Below are positions 8,784 to 17,222 of a stretch of 64,000 nucleotides of DNA, piece by piece (positions within the stretch are counted from its first letter, which is position 1; the number at the start of each line of letters is the position of its first letter). The stretch is from Mycolicibacterium tusciae JS617 (GTDB lineage: Bacteria; Actinomycetota; Actinomycetes; Mycobacteriales; Mycobacteriaceae), in contig NZ_KI912270.1 in assembly GCF_000243415.2 (NCBI RefSeq), positions 558,001 to 622,000 of the forward strand. Reading direction: 5' to 3'. The notes below the pieces were generated by a model. The model saw only the letters and a list, made by a program, of their open reading frames with translations. It was not told where the DNA came from and ran no database searches. A program made the position numbers and the translations under genes.

Positions 8784-9279
8784 AGACGTCGTACACCACG
8801 CCCCTGGACTTGACCATGTCTAGCTCGGGTGCACGACGCTCACGCGGGAGCACCCCGCCAGCGGTCCCGCCCCGCAACACATAGACCTTCTCTGGCTTGG
8901 CGACAACGGTCCCCAACGGCACCGTTTGGTGGTGCGGGTTCCAGTACTCGTATGCCGGCCAGCCGTTGGCTTCGTCGTGCTTGTTGCGGTCGTCGTAGTA
9001 GTGCACGATGCCCTCACCGTGGCGGGAGTCGCGTGCCTGGGCCTCACGCAGTCGCGCTCGCGCCTTATAGACGCGGTCACGGAGTTCTGTTGGTAGCTCC
9101 CAGTTGATCCACTCCAGCCCGTTGGCCTCGTTGTACTGCTCAACTGCCGCCCGCGCTTCACGGATTGCACGCTCATGCTGCTCAGCCTCGGCGGTGATCG
9201 CCGCGTTCTCCAACGTCGGCTCAAGGTCGATGTACTTGCGGCGCACCATTTCGGCGCGCTCTGGGTCGATGTCGGTCAT
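8784..9279 (-). pseudogene. Element gene truncated by the IS1081-like insertion
   Basis: The frame starts MTDIDPERAEMVRRKYID and is rich in charged helices; I do not recognise it. Translation currently runs through the IS inverted repeat and stops at 8776, adding DVFV. If the IS is removed and 8784 joined directly to 3492, the frame continues as TFIHPATTRRYR and stops at 3452, which is a plausible native C-terminus. The ATG overlaps the stop of the HTH gene upstream. The protein may still be made in truncated form. Confidence 0.6.
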
Positions 9280-9554
9280 GCGCTTTCAGCCTCTCCGGCA
9301 ACGGCCATCACCCAGTCGTACAAGTCCTGGGTCGAGAAGTAGATTGCACCCTTGATGATTCGACGGGGTATCTGCTTCTTGTTGGCGGCGGTCACGACGT
9401 GGTTCAGGCTCAGCGCTACGCCCAACTCCTGGGTGATCCACTCGTGCGCGGCCTTCTTGCCCTTGATCGTCGGCAACGAGCTCAGTTGCAAATTGGGCGG
9501 TGGGGGAACTTGGCTCTGTGACGGAGCATCGATAAACCACGGTGCGCTTGACAT
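9276..9554 (-). CDS. Small HTH / excisionase-like DNA-binding protein
   Basis: A 92-aa protein starting MSSAPWFIDAPSQ behind AAAGGAG. The second half (ITQELGVALSLNHVVTAA, KKQIPRRIIKGAIYFS, TQDLYDWVM) follows the small Xis/MerR-like HTH pattern: a recognition helix, a basic RRIIKG wing, and a closing helix. It is the first gene of the leftward operon, divergent from the capsid gene, the usual place of a control protein. It is translationally coupled to the next gene (ATGA). The target is not visible. Confidence 0.6.
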   Translation of the reverse strand: MSSAPWFIDAPSQSQVPPPPNLQLSSLPTIKGKKAAHEWITQELGVALSLNHVVTAANKKQIPRRIIKGAIYFSTQDLYDWVMAVAGEAESA

Positions 9555-9729
9555 GATCGACTCCTTTTGTCGTGGAACGTAACTCGACTCTACTCCAGTT
9601 CGTGCCGACCTCCATCGCATAACTAGCCAACCTCTTACGGCGTTCGCGCACATGCGGCTTTAGCTCAGCGCAACAACGTATCTCGGGCGTAGGGTATCCG
9701 CTAAAGCACTAGAGCAGAGAGGTCCGAGG
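9555..9729. promoter_or_regulatory. Divergent control region between HTH gene and capsid gene
   Basis: These 175 bp separate two divergent starts and must hold both promoters. The right side ends in GGTCCGAGG before the capsid ATG and the left side carries AAAGGAG for the HTH gene. I cannot assign convincing -35/-10 pairs. The neighbouring HTH protein is the natural candidate regulator. Confidence 0.4.
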
Positions 9730-10766
9730 ATGGCTAAGCAGCAACTACTCCGCGTGTGGGGCGGGGAAGGTAACCGGCACGGAACCGCCACTCGTGGTGA
9801 TGTTTTGGTGAACCGGCTCAACGACGGAACAGACCTCAATGAGATCTGGGACGAAATCAACGAAGCACTTTCGCTCTACAACAAGCAGAAGTCAGCACTA
9901 GCTGGCCTGCTCGCATACAGGACTACGAATGTTGCCGACGCTATTCCGCAGAGCGTTGAGGTTCCACTGCTTGAGGAAGCAACCGAGTTCGGTACGCCGG
10001 TCGGTATCGCAGATCCGACATATCTCTCACTTGGCTTCTCCTACAAGGACTTTGACATAGCCAGTCGTATGTCGTGGCGCTATTTGCGCGAGGCCGACAG
10101 CGAGCAGGTAACCAACCGGGTGGCCCGCATTATCGCTGGTGACAATCAGCTGGTCAATGGCTCGATCCTTCAGCGGCTGCTCGACCCCACTGTGCGCGTG
10201 AATGATTGGGGTCACAACGTCTACGGGTTGTACAACGGCGATATGAAGCCGCCCGACTACATGGGCAAAACCTTCGACTCGACTCACAAGCACTACCTCA
10301 CGACCACGACGACAACGCTCGACAGCCTCCATGTCGAGGCCGGGATCAACCATGTGCGCGAGCACGGGTACGGGGTGCAGACCGGGCGGTTCGTGCTGTT
10401 GATGAATCCCGCCGATGTGCAGACCTCGCTGATCACGTCGTGGCGCGCCGGTAAGGAGTACCGCACTGGCGGCCCGTTGCCCAAGTGGGATTTCGTGGTG
10501 TCGAGCAATGCTCCGGCCCGTATCACTCATGAGCACGTAGAAGGTGCAACCCCGCCGCCCGATTACAACGGGCTGCCGGTACTGGGTTCGTACGGCTCGG
10601 CGTTGGTCATCGAGAGTTTGGCTGTGTCAGCGTTATTTGGCCCCGGTGTGACGGAGATATTTGGCCCCACCCGCGACACGCCCGGGGTGGCGTGACGGGC
10701 GTAGTTGGCCCCACCTCGTTTCGTCTGGCGGGATGATCGAGCTGCACGCCACCGGAAGGGGCCGGG

Positions 10767-12440
10767 TTGGGACTGAGCCGGGTGGGTTTGTTCGAGGCGA
10801 TCCGCCGGGACGCCCGTTGGGAAGAGCTTTCGGTTCGGGCGTTGGCGAAGCGCTATGGGGTGCATCGGCGGACGGTGCGGCAGGCGTTGGGGTCACCGGT
10901 GCCGCCGCCGCGGAAGTCACGCGTCCGGGTGGCGCCGAAACTGGATCCGGTGAAGCCGTTGATCGATGCGATGCTGCGTGAGGATTTGACCGCCCCGCGC
11001 AAGCAGCGTCACACCGCCCGGCGGGTGCTGGCCCGCCTGGTCGATGAGCATGGCGTCGGCGATATCACCTATTCGACGGTGCGCGATTACGTGCGTGCGC
11101 GTCGGGTGGAGATCAACGCTGAGGCCGGTCGATGCGTGGAGGAGGCGTTCGTGCCGCAGAGCCATGACCCCGGCGCCGAGGCTGAGGTGGATTTCGCCGA
11201 TTTGTGGATCGATCTGAAAGGCTTGCGCACCAAGGTTTTTCTGTTCACCCTGCGACTGTCGTACTCGGGCAAGGCGGTGCACCGGGTGTTTGCCTCTCAG
11301 GGGCAGGAGGCGTTTCTAGAGGGCCATGTGTACGCGTTTGACCGCCTGGGCGGGGTGCCGATCACACATATCCGTTACGACAACCTGAAGTCCGCGGTGT
11401 CGCGGGTTCTGTTGGGGCGCAACCGTATCGAGTCGGAGCGGTGGGTGCTGTTCCGATCGTGGTACGGCTTTGAGGCGTTCTACTGCGAGCGCGGGCTGCA
11501 CGGCGCCCACGAGAAGGGCGGGGTGGAGGGCGAGGGCGGCCGGTTCCGGCGCACCCACCTTGTCCCGGTGCCTCGGGTGGACAGTCTGGATGAGCTGAAC
11601 GAGCGGCTGGCCGGCTACGACGAGGCCGACGATTTCCGCCGGATCGGTAACCGGGCCGCCACGGTGGGGCAGGATTTCGCGACTGAGCAGCCGCTGCTGC
11701 GGCCGCTGCCGGTCGAGCCGTTCGAGCCGGGCCTGACACTGACCGCACGCGTCGACCGCTACGCCCAGGCGACCGTGCGTACCTGCCGTTACTCCGTGCC
11801 GGTGCGGTTGATCGGGCGGCGGGTGCGGGTGCTGCTGCGCGCCAGCGAGTTGCTGATCTTCGACGGCGGCGCCCAGATCGCCCGCCACCAGCGGTGCACC
11901 ACCAAGGGCGGCTCGGTGCTGCTGCTGGATCACTACCTGGAGGTGCTGGCCCGCAAACCCGGCGCGCTGCCGGGCTCGACCGCGCTGGCCCAAGCCCGCC
12001 AGTGCGGCGGGTTCACCGCCGCGCACGACGCGTTCTGGGCGGCCGCGCGCGCCCGGCTCGGCGATTCCGCCGGCACCCGCGCGTTGATCGAGGTGCTGTT
12101 GCTGCACCGCCACATGCACCATGCCGACGTGGTCGCCGGGCTCATCGCTGCGGGCACGGTCGGGGCCAGCAGCGCCGACGTGGTCGCGGTGGAGGCCCGC
12201 AAGGCCGCCGACCGATCCCGCGACGGCACCGTTCCCGCGCCGAGACCGACGCCCTGGGCTGGTGAGCCGGTGGTGAGCCTGACCCAGCGGCGCCTGGCCG
12301 ACCCGGCCGCGGTGATCGCCGGGCTGCCCGCCGATCACCGCCCACCGCCGTCGGTGAGCGCCTACGACGAACTGCTGCCGCGGCGCCGCGCGAGCTCCGA
12401 ATCCGCGAAAGTCAAGCAGCACAAGGGAACCGCGTTATGA
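10767..12440 (+). CDS. istA: IS21 transposase IstA
   Basis: A 557-aa DDE transposase. The N-terminus has an HTH (VRALAKRYGVHRRTVRQAL). The catalytic core shows Asp in EAEVDFADLWID, Asp in HIRYDNLKSAV, and Glu in EKGGVEGEGG. The C-terminal part binds and bridges the ends. The start is a GTG, and the stop overlaps istB by 4 nt as is usual. It works with the IstB ATPase. It appears intact and potentially active, consistent with the clean target duplication. Confidence 0.9.
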   Translation: MGLSRVGLFEAIRRDARWEELSVRALAKRYGVHRRTVRQALGSPVPPPRKSRVRVAPKLDPVKPLIDAMLREDLTAPRKQRHTARRVLARLVDEHGVGDITYSTVRDYVRARRVEINAEAGRCVEEAFVPQSHDPGAEAEVDFADLWIDLKGLRTKVFLFTLRLSYSGKAVHRVFASQGQEAFLEGHVYAFDRLGGVPITHIRYDNLKSAVSRVLLGRNRIESERWVLFRSWYGFEAFYCERGLHGAHEKGGVEGEGGRFRRTHLVPVPRVDSLDELNERLAGYDEADDFRRIGNRAATVGQDFATEQPLLRPLPVEPFEPGLTLTARVDRYAQATVRTCRYSVPVRLIGRRVRVLLRASELLIFDGGAQIARHQRCTTKGGSVLLLDHYLEVLARKPGALPGSTALAQARQCGGFTAAHDAFWAAARARLGDSAGTRALIEVLLLHRHMHHADVVAGLIAAGTVGASSADVVAVEARKAADRSRDGTVPAPRPTPWAGEPVVSLTQRRLADPAAVIAGLPADHRPPPSVSAYDELLPRRRASSESAKVKQHKGTAL

Positions 12441-13240
12441 CCGGCACCAAGACCCGCCGCCGTTCGATGACCGAACAGGCCGCCGACGCCGCCATTGACC
12501 AAGCCTGCCGGTCGCTGCGGCTGCCCACCATGCGCACCCAGTTCGGCCCCATCGCCGCCGCCGCCGAACGCGACCAGCTCACCTACCGGGGCTTCCTCGC
12601 CGAGCTGCTGATGGCCGAGTGCGAGGACCGCGATCAGCGGCGCACCGTCCGACGGATCAAGGAGGCCGGCTTTCCCCGGGCCAAGTCGCTGGCCGACTTC
12701 GACTACGACGCCAACCCCAACATCAACCCCGCCACCATCCACACCCTGTCCTCCTGCGGCTGGATCCGCGCCGGGCAGCCGTTGTGTCTGATCGGCGACT
12801 CCGGCACCGGCAAAAGCCATCTGCTGATCGGGCTGGGCACCGCCGCCGCCGAGGCCGGGTTCCGGGTCCGCTACACGCTCGCCGCCAAACTCGTCAACGA
12901 ACTCGCCGAAGCCGCCGACGACCGCCAGCTGAGCAAGACCATCGCCCGCTACGGCCGCGTGGACCTGCTCTGCATCGACGAACTGGGCTACCTGGAACTC
13001 GACCGCCGCGGCGCCGAGCTGCTCTTCCAGGTTCTCACCGAGCGCGAGGAGAAGAACAGCGTGGCGATCGCCTCCAACGAGGCCTTCTCCGGCTGGACCA
13101 AAACCTTCACCGACCCCCGCCTCTGCGCCGCGATCGTCGACCGAATCACCTTCGGCGCCAACATCATCGAGACCGGCACCGAATCCTACCGGCTCGCCCA
13201 CAGCCGCCACCATCACGCCAACTCCAAGGACACACCATGA
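12437..13240 (+). CDS. istB: IS21 helper ATPase IstB
   Basis: A 267-aa DnaC-like AAA+ ATPase. Walker A is GDSGTGKSHLLIG (about residue 121) and Walker B is LLCIDELGYLELD. IstB assembles on target DNA and activates IstA. Length is normal for the family. It overlaps istA upstream and a third small gene downstream, both by ATGA. Confidence 0.9.
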   Translation: MTGTKTRRRSMTEQAADAAIDQACRSLRLPTMRTQFGPIAAAAERDQLTYRGFLAELLMAECEDRDQRRTVRRIKEAGFPRAKSLADFDYDANPNINPATIHTLSSCGWIRAGQPLCLIGDSGTGKSHLLIGLGTAAAEAGFRVRYTLAAKLVNELAEAADDRQLSKTIARYGRVDLLCIDELGYLELDRRGAELLFQVLTEREEKNSVAIASNEAFSGWTKTFTDPRLCAAIVDRITFGANIIETGTESYRLAHSRHHHANSKDTP

Positions 13241-13548
13241 CCACCGAGCCGGCCCCGCACAGCGCAGACGACACCTTCGACCTCATCGACGACGCCGTCG
13301 CCGCGCTCGCGCAGCGCCGTCGAGTCAACCTCTGCGACGACGTCACCACCATCGCATTGCTCGCCAGCCTCATCGAACAGGCCCAACGATGCCTACCCCA
13401 ACTCGTCCACGACGCCCGCCACAACGGCCACACCTGGATCCAGATCGCCCAAGCACTCGGCACCAACCCCGACGAAGCACACCTGCGGTTCGACCCCGAA
13501 TCACCAATCGCCGACGGCAGATGGCCCTACAACAGCGACCAACCCTGA
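13237..13548 (+). CDS. Small third protein encoded inside the IS21 element
   Basis: A 103-aa protein starting MTTEPAPHSADDTFDL, translationally coupled to istB (ATGA). It has a predicted helical central part (DDVTTIALLASLIEQAQ) and an HTH-like stretch (HTWIQIAQALGTNPDEA). Classical IS21 elements carry only istA and istB, so this is a passenger or an accessory regulator. I do not recognise a named family. It lies fully inside the inverted repeats and moves with the element. Confidence 0.6.
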   Translation: MTTEPAPHSADDTFDLIDDAVAALAQRRRVNLCDDVTTIALLASLIEQAQRCLPQLVHDARHNGHTWIQIAQALGTNPDEAHLRFDPESPIADGRWPYNSDQP

Positions 13549-13910
13549 TGACCCCCACACCGAGCGCCTCGACACATCATCCCCGGGGTGGGGCCAAATA
13601 TCTCCGTCACTCCGGGGCCACTTTGAGTTGACACAGCCAAGAGTTATTTCATGCCCGCAGGTTACGTGATCATCGCCGCTACGGGCGGGCCAAACGGCAG
13701 CGACAACCCCGTGGGGTTCCGCGAGCACAAGAATCCCGCCTATCGCGGTCTGCGTGTGATCCCAGGCGTCGGGCCGTTCCCGATACAGGAGCACTTCTAT
13801 GCTCGCGGGTTCGGCACTGGTGTGCGGCACCGGGGCGCAGCCGTTGCCATTCAAATCACCGGGTCGGCCAGTTTTGCCGCGCCTGTGATGACGGTTCACA
13901 GGTAACCACA

Positions 13911-14147
13911 ATGGGCTTCAACAAGAAGTGGTACGGCGACAAAGAGCACGCTAAGGGCGCAGACGATTGCGGCGCAACAGAGTTCGGTTTCGGTCCCGGC
14001 CCCGTGCCACCCGGCAAGGAACTCGCCCCGCCCAGCGAGAGCGGGCAGTACGTCGGGCGGTCTCCAGACATGGTTGACCCGCCGCGCGGGCGGCATCGGC
14101 GTAGCGGCGCGCCACGGGGCTGTGCCGGTGTCCAGATCGCCCATTGA
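13911..14147 (+). CDS. Small hypothetical protein downstream of the capsid gene
   Basis: A 78-aa Gly/Pro-rich protein starting MGFNKKWYGDKEHAKGADD, 5 bp after the capsid stop. Coupling to the capsid gene and normal GC-rich third codon positions support it weakly. It has no recognisable domain. It could be a minor structural protein, or the frame could be spurious in its Arg-rich last third. Confidence 0.35.
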   Translation: MGFNKKWYGDKEHAKGADDCGATEFGFGPGPVPPGKELAPPSESGQYVGRSPDMVDPPRGRHRRSGAPRGCAGVQIAH

Positions 14148-14169
14148 GCCGACGCACGGCCCCGCCTGC

Positions 14170-15072
14170 CTAAGCGGTCGGCCCCATCGCGGCCTCAGCC
14201 AATACCGCGAAGCCAAAGTACAGATGGCTGAGGTGGGTTATAGCGCTCAGCACGGAGTGCTTGTAGTAGCAGGCGTTCTGTTCGGCTTCTAGCAGCGTCG
14301 ACAGGTTCGCCTCTTCGTCCTCGGAGAAGTGAATCGTGTCGCCGTAGTTGAAGGTCAAAATCAGCTTCTGCGGGTTGATGTTCGCATAGCTGAACGGCGG
14401 TGTCTCACGATCCGTGGGCTTTGGCGGAGCGGCCATTTCGCACACGATGGTCTGAAGCATCCGGTTCATCAGCGCGCCTCGCGCCTTCGCCCATTGCGCG
14501 ACAACACTTCTCGCTGCCTGTTGCTCGCTCTCGGGCAGCAGCTTGACAGCCTTCATGATTCGGCCCCTGGCGCGATCAAATGACGCCGAGTCCTCGCCAC
14601 TGTGCAACTGACGGAAAGCAACCGACGTGCCACCAAACGCTTCGGGAGATGGGAACTTCAATGTGATTTCGCGCTGGCCACCCTTCGTGTGGCTGTAATA
14701 CATGCCGCTTTCATCGTTGAGCGCGGAGTATCCCGCGAGTTGGCGGCACATCCGCGTGTAGCGCTTGAGAACGCGGCGGTCGTCGTCCGCCAATGCCGGC
14801 AGCACCGGAAACGCAGCGGGGTCCGGCAGGTTGAACGCATACGTAAGTAGCTCCCAGTGATGCCGGAAGCCGTGGCTCTCGCCGACCGCGTGCTCGATCA
14901 GAGGCGGCTCGAAATTCAACTCGACAGGCTGGACGGAGTTCTCGTACGGCACCATCTTCAAGTTGCGTTCCCCGGTCAGCGGGTTGACCGCCTTGCCCAC
15001 GATCTTGGAGAGCATCTGAATGTCGCCCCACTCAAACGAGAGGATTTCCGCCTGGTCGTAATCAATTGTCAT
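14170..15072 (-). CDS. Hypothetical protein at the tRNA end of the integrated element
   Basis: A 300-aa soluble protein starting MTIDYDQAEILSFEWGD. It has no signal peptide or membrane segment and a helix-rich composition, with PESEQQAARSVVAQWAKARG in the middle and ATLLEAEQ-type helices late. I do not recognise the family. It converges with the capsid unit and is transcribed away from the tRNA-Leu. Its position next to the attachment end suggests element cargo or a resident defence or regulatory gene; neither is shown by the sequence. Confidence 0.55.
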   Translation of the reverse strand: MTIDYDQAEILSFEWGDIQMLSKIVGKAVNPLTGERNLKMVPYENSVQPVELNFEPPLIEHAVGESHGFRHHWELLTYAFNLPDPAAFPVLPALADDDRRVLKRYTRMCRQLAGYSALNDESGMYYSHTKGGQREITLKFPSPEAFGGTSVAFRQLHSGEDSASFDRARGRIMKAVKLLPESEQQAARSVVAQWAKARGALMNRMLQTIVCEMAAPPKPTDRETPPFSYANINPQKLILTFNYGDTIHFSEDEEANLSTLLEAEQNACYYKHSVLSAITHLSHLYFGFAVLAEAAMGPTA

Positions 15073-15503
15073 TTGGATTGAGCTTTCTTGTACTCATGTT
15101 GCAGCGGCGGGCTTTACCCACCGACTCGCCCGTATGTTCGAGCGACTGACCCCAAGTCTCCCATCGGGAGCCGACAGTAGAACGGAAGACACGCCGGTGG
15201 ACCAATCCGGGCGCGTCACCTCAACGTCGTGTATAGGCAACAACTTTCACACTGGTAACACCAGGTTGCCCGAGCGCAAGTAGCGCGGCTAGTAGGCTGG
15301 GCAGCAACCCTAGTCGGGTTGCACACTTTGGGCTTTCCCGCCCTGGTTGGGTGTGCGGCGCTGCCAACGCCCCCGGCTAGGGCTTCCCTGTATCCAAGTT
15401 TGCTACGCCGTAGCACCGTCGCCCACACACCGGATTTTCACCGGATTTTCGTCGTGCCCCTGGCCCACCAACTACACGAAATGCCGTCTGAGCTCGGCAA
15501 ATA
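15073..15503. other. Gene-free attachment-side region
   Basis: No convincing gene lies in these 431 bp; a 70-codon minus-strand frame at 15216-15428 has poor coding character. The stretch contains a near-palindrome TGCTACGCCGTAGCA (15401-15415) and a perfect tandem 11-bp repeat (15428-15449) close to the tRNA 3' end. This is where integrase arm sites of a tRNA-targeting element are expected. Confidence 0.45.
15428..15449. repeat. Tandem 11-bp direct repeat near the tRNA 3' end
   Basis: CACCGGATTTT is repeated twice with no spacer, 55 bp from the tRNA 3' end. Short direct repeats next to an attachment core are typical arm-type sites for tyrosine integrases or excisionases. The role here is inferred from position only. 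Confidence 0.4.
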
Positions 15504-15580
15504 TGGTGCCCCCACTGGGACTCGAACCCAGACTTGGCGGATTTTAAGTCCGCTGCCTCTGCCAATTGGGCTATGGGGGC
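15504..15580 (-). tRNA. tRNA-Leu (anticodon UAA), CCA encoded
   Basis: All arms fold. The acceptor is GCCCCCA with TGGGGGC, the D-stem GCC/GGC, the anticodon stem GCGGA/TCCGC with loop CTTAAAA, and the T-stem CTGGG/CCCAG with loop TTCGAGT. The discriminator is A and CCA is encoded. The anticodon is TAA. The variable region is only CAAGT, so this is a class I shape, whereas bacterial tRNA-Leu normally has a long variable arm. The 3' end faces the capsid-bearing element, which fits use as an attachment site. No second copy of the 3' end is in the window. Confidence 0.85.
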
Positions 15581-15662
15581 ATTGCAGCTCAGAGCGTACT
15601 TAAGACCATTTCGACCTAGCTTTGGTGTCCTGAATACCGCAGTGATACCGCAGTGCCGTCGA

Positions 15663-17134
15663 GGTTGTCCCGGTCTTCGTGGAATTTGAGGTGGCGGTCC
15701 CTCACCTGATGCCCGCCAGATGGTAGGTCTTCGGGTGAACGACCAAGTACACCTCGAAGAAGGAGTAAGGGACCGCCATGAAGACCGTACCTACTGTTCG
15801 CCTCGCTGACACGACCGACGCCGCCGGGTTGCCTGAGCTGCCGGAGGAGATCCGGCTGGCGATGACCAGCATCGCCGGGGCGGCCCGGGAGGGGTTGTTG
15901 GCGATGAGCGTGGCCGCCGGGATGGCGGTGATGCAGACGATGTTTGAGGCCGAGATCGCCGCGGCGTGCGGGCCGAAGGGCAAGCACGACGCTGACCGGA
16001 TTTCGGTGCGCCACGGCAGTGGGAAGGGGTCGGTGACCCTTGGTGGTCGGCGGGTGCCGGTGGCCCGGCCGCGGGCACGCACTCTGGATGGGAGCGAGGT
16101 GGCGCTGAGCACCTATGCGCACTTCGCCGCCGATGACCTGCTGACCCAGGTGGTGATGGAGCGGATGCTGGCCGGGGTGGCCACCCGCCGGCACGCCCGC
16201 ACTGCGGAGCCGGTGGGCGCCCAGGTCGGCGAGGAGGCGAAATCGACTAGCCGCTCGGCGATTTCGCGCCGATTCGTGCGCCAGACCGAGACCGCGCTGG
16301 GCGAGCTGATGAGCCGCGACTTGAGCGAGCTGGACATCAAGGTGCTCATGTTGGATGGGGAGCACATGGCCCAGCGGTGCGTGGTGGTCGCGCTGGCGAT
16401 CACCGCCGACGGAACGAAGGTCCCGGTCGGGCTGTGGGACGGCTCCACGGAGAACAAGACCGTGGTCCGCTCGCTGCTGGCCGACCTGGTCGAGCGCGGC
16501 CTGGCCATCGACGATGGGCTGCTGGTCGTCTGCGACGGCGCCAAGGCGCTGTCCGCGGCGGTGCGTGAGGTGTTCGGCGCCAAGGCCCTCATCCAAAGAT
16601 GTACCTTGCACAAGCGGAGAAATGTCGCTGATCATCTGCCCGACAAGGACAAGGCCTGGGTGGACGCCAAGTTGGTCAAGGCCTTCGCCCACCCTGACCC
16701 AGACACCGGGTTGCGCAACGCGAAAAGCCTTGCCGGGCAACTTGGTAAGAACTATCCCAGTGCGGCCGCCAGCCTGCGCGAGGGGCTGGAGGAAATGTTC
16801 ACTGTCGCCCGCCTCGGCATCGACGGCCGCCTCGCCAAGACGTTGACCACGTCCAATCCGGTCGAGTCGATGATCTCCATCGCCCGGACCACCAATCGCA
16901 ACGTCACCCGCTGGCGCGACGGGCAGATGGTGCTGCGCTGGACCGCGGCCGGCATGCTCAACGCCGAACGATCCTTCCGTCGCATCAAGGGCCACAAGCA
17001 GATGCCCCAGCTCGTCGACGCCCTGCGCCGACACGCTCACCCCGACACCGGCGCCGACACCAAATCTGTCGGTGCCGCCGCCTAGAGTTCATCGTGGATC
17101 GTCACCCAAATTCCACGCGACTCGGGACATGCTC
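15663..17134 (+). mobile_element. IS256-family element
   Basis: A 1472-bp element flanked by a 10-bp direct repeat GTGCCGTCGA (15653-15662 and 17135-17144). The imperfect inverted ends share TGTCCCG and CGTGGAATTTG followed by GGTG. Because the left and right ends differ by 2 bp outside TGTCCCG, the exact termini are uncertain by a few bases. It encodes one transposase and interrupts an integrase relic. Confidence 0.8.
15778..17085 (+). CDS. IS256-family transposase
   Basis: A 435-aa DDE transposase starting MKTVPTVRLADTTDAAG. Catalytic Asp residues lie in VLMLDGEHM and VVCDGAKAL, the conserved CTLHKRRNV follows, and the Glu lies in TSNPVESMIS. Length and motif order are those of the Mutator/IS256 superfamily, but the subgroup is clearly different from the IS1081-like element at 3493-8783. 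AGAAGGAG precedes the ATG. It appears intact. Confidence 0.92.
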   Translation: MKTVPTVRLADTTDAAGLPELPEEIRLAMTSIAGAAREGLLAMSVAAGMAVMQTMFEAEIAAACGPKGKHDADRISVRHGSGKGSVTLGGRRVPVARPRARTLDGSEVALSTYAHFAADDLLTQVVMERMLAGVATRRHARTAEPVGAQVGEEAKSTSRSAISRRFVRQTETALGELMSRDLSELDIKVLMLDGEHMAQRCVVVALAITADGTKVPVGLWDGSTENKTVVRSLLADLVERGLAIDDGLLVVCDGAKALSAAVREVFGAKALIQRCTLHKRRNVADHLPDKDKAWVDAKLVKAFAHPDPDTGLRNAKSLAGQLGKNYPSAAASLREGLEEMFTVARLGIDGRLAKTLTTSNPVESMISIARTTNRNVTRWRDGQMVLRWTAAGMLNAERSFRRIKGHKQMPQLVDALRRHAHPDTGADTKSVGAAA

Positions 17135-17222
17135 GTGCCGTCGATGGCCTCTCCTTTCCCAGCGCATCGGCCACGCCGCTCAAATCGTCATTGAGGAGAT
17201 AGCCGTAACGGTCGAAGGTACG

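Larger units (their letters stand above)
10619..13639 (+). mobile_element. IS21-family element with three genes
   Basis: This 3021-bp element starts TGGCTGTGTCAGCG and ends with the complement TGACACAGCCA. Further sub-terminal repeats are GGGGCCAAATA-like sequences (for example 10656-10668 and 13587-13602). AGAGTT directly flanks both ends (10613-10618 and 13640-13645) as target duplication. It carries istA, istB and a third small gene, each overlapping by 4 nt. It interrupts the capsid-like gene in the element's rightward unit. Confidence 0.88.
9730..13905 (+). pseudogene. Phage major-capsid-like gene split by IS21
   Basis: The first part (9730-10618) begins MAKQQLLRVWGGEGNRH. The second (13646-13905) begins YFMPAGYVIIAATGG and ends PVMTVHR before TAA. 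Joining them across one copy of the 6-bp target duplication restores a single 382-aa frame. The late part (NPAYRGLRVIPG, HFYARGFGTGVRHRGAA) resembles capsid proteins of actinobacterial phages as I remember them; HK97 fold is suspected, not shown. No protease, scaffold, portal or terminase gene is next to it. With the IS in place the product reads through into IS sequence and ends at 10695. Confidence 0.62.
15616..17222 (-). pseudogene. Tyrosine integrase C-terminal remnant, split by IS256
   Basis: On the minus strand 17222-17135 encodes TFDRYGYLLNDDLSGVADAL, the end of a phage-type integrase including the Tyr nucleophile context. After the IS256 element (15663-17134) the tail DGTAVSLRYSGHQS runs to TAG at 15616. 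The joined sequence also contains a frameshift near GKERP. Nothing upstream of about 17222 resembles the rest of the integrase; there the sequence becomes a decayed immunity gene. It is the relic of a second integrative element next to the tRNA. Confidence 0.7.

Noticed and set aside
11316..12422. Long minus-strand open frame opposite istA.
   Set aside because: It is a GC-rich shadow of the transposase gene; it has no motif and its composition follows the codon pattern of the other strand. The same holds for long frames opposite kdpA, kdpB, kdpD, istB and the IS256 transposases.
15216..15428. 70-codon minus-strand frame near the tRNA.
   Set aside because: No ribosome-binding site, no recognisable domain and poor coding composition in the attachment-side region.
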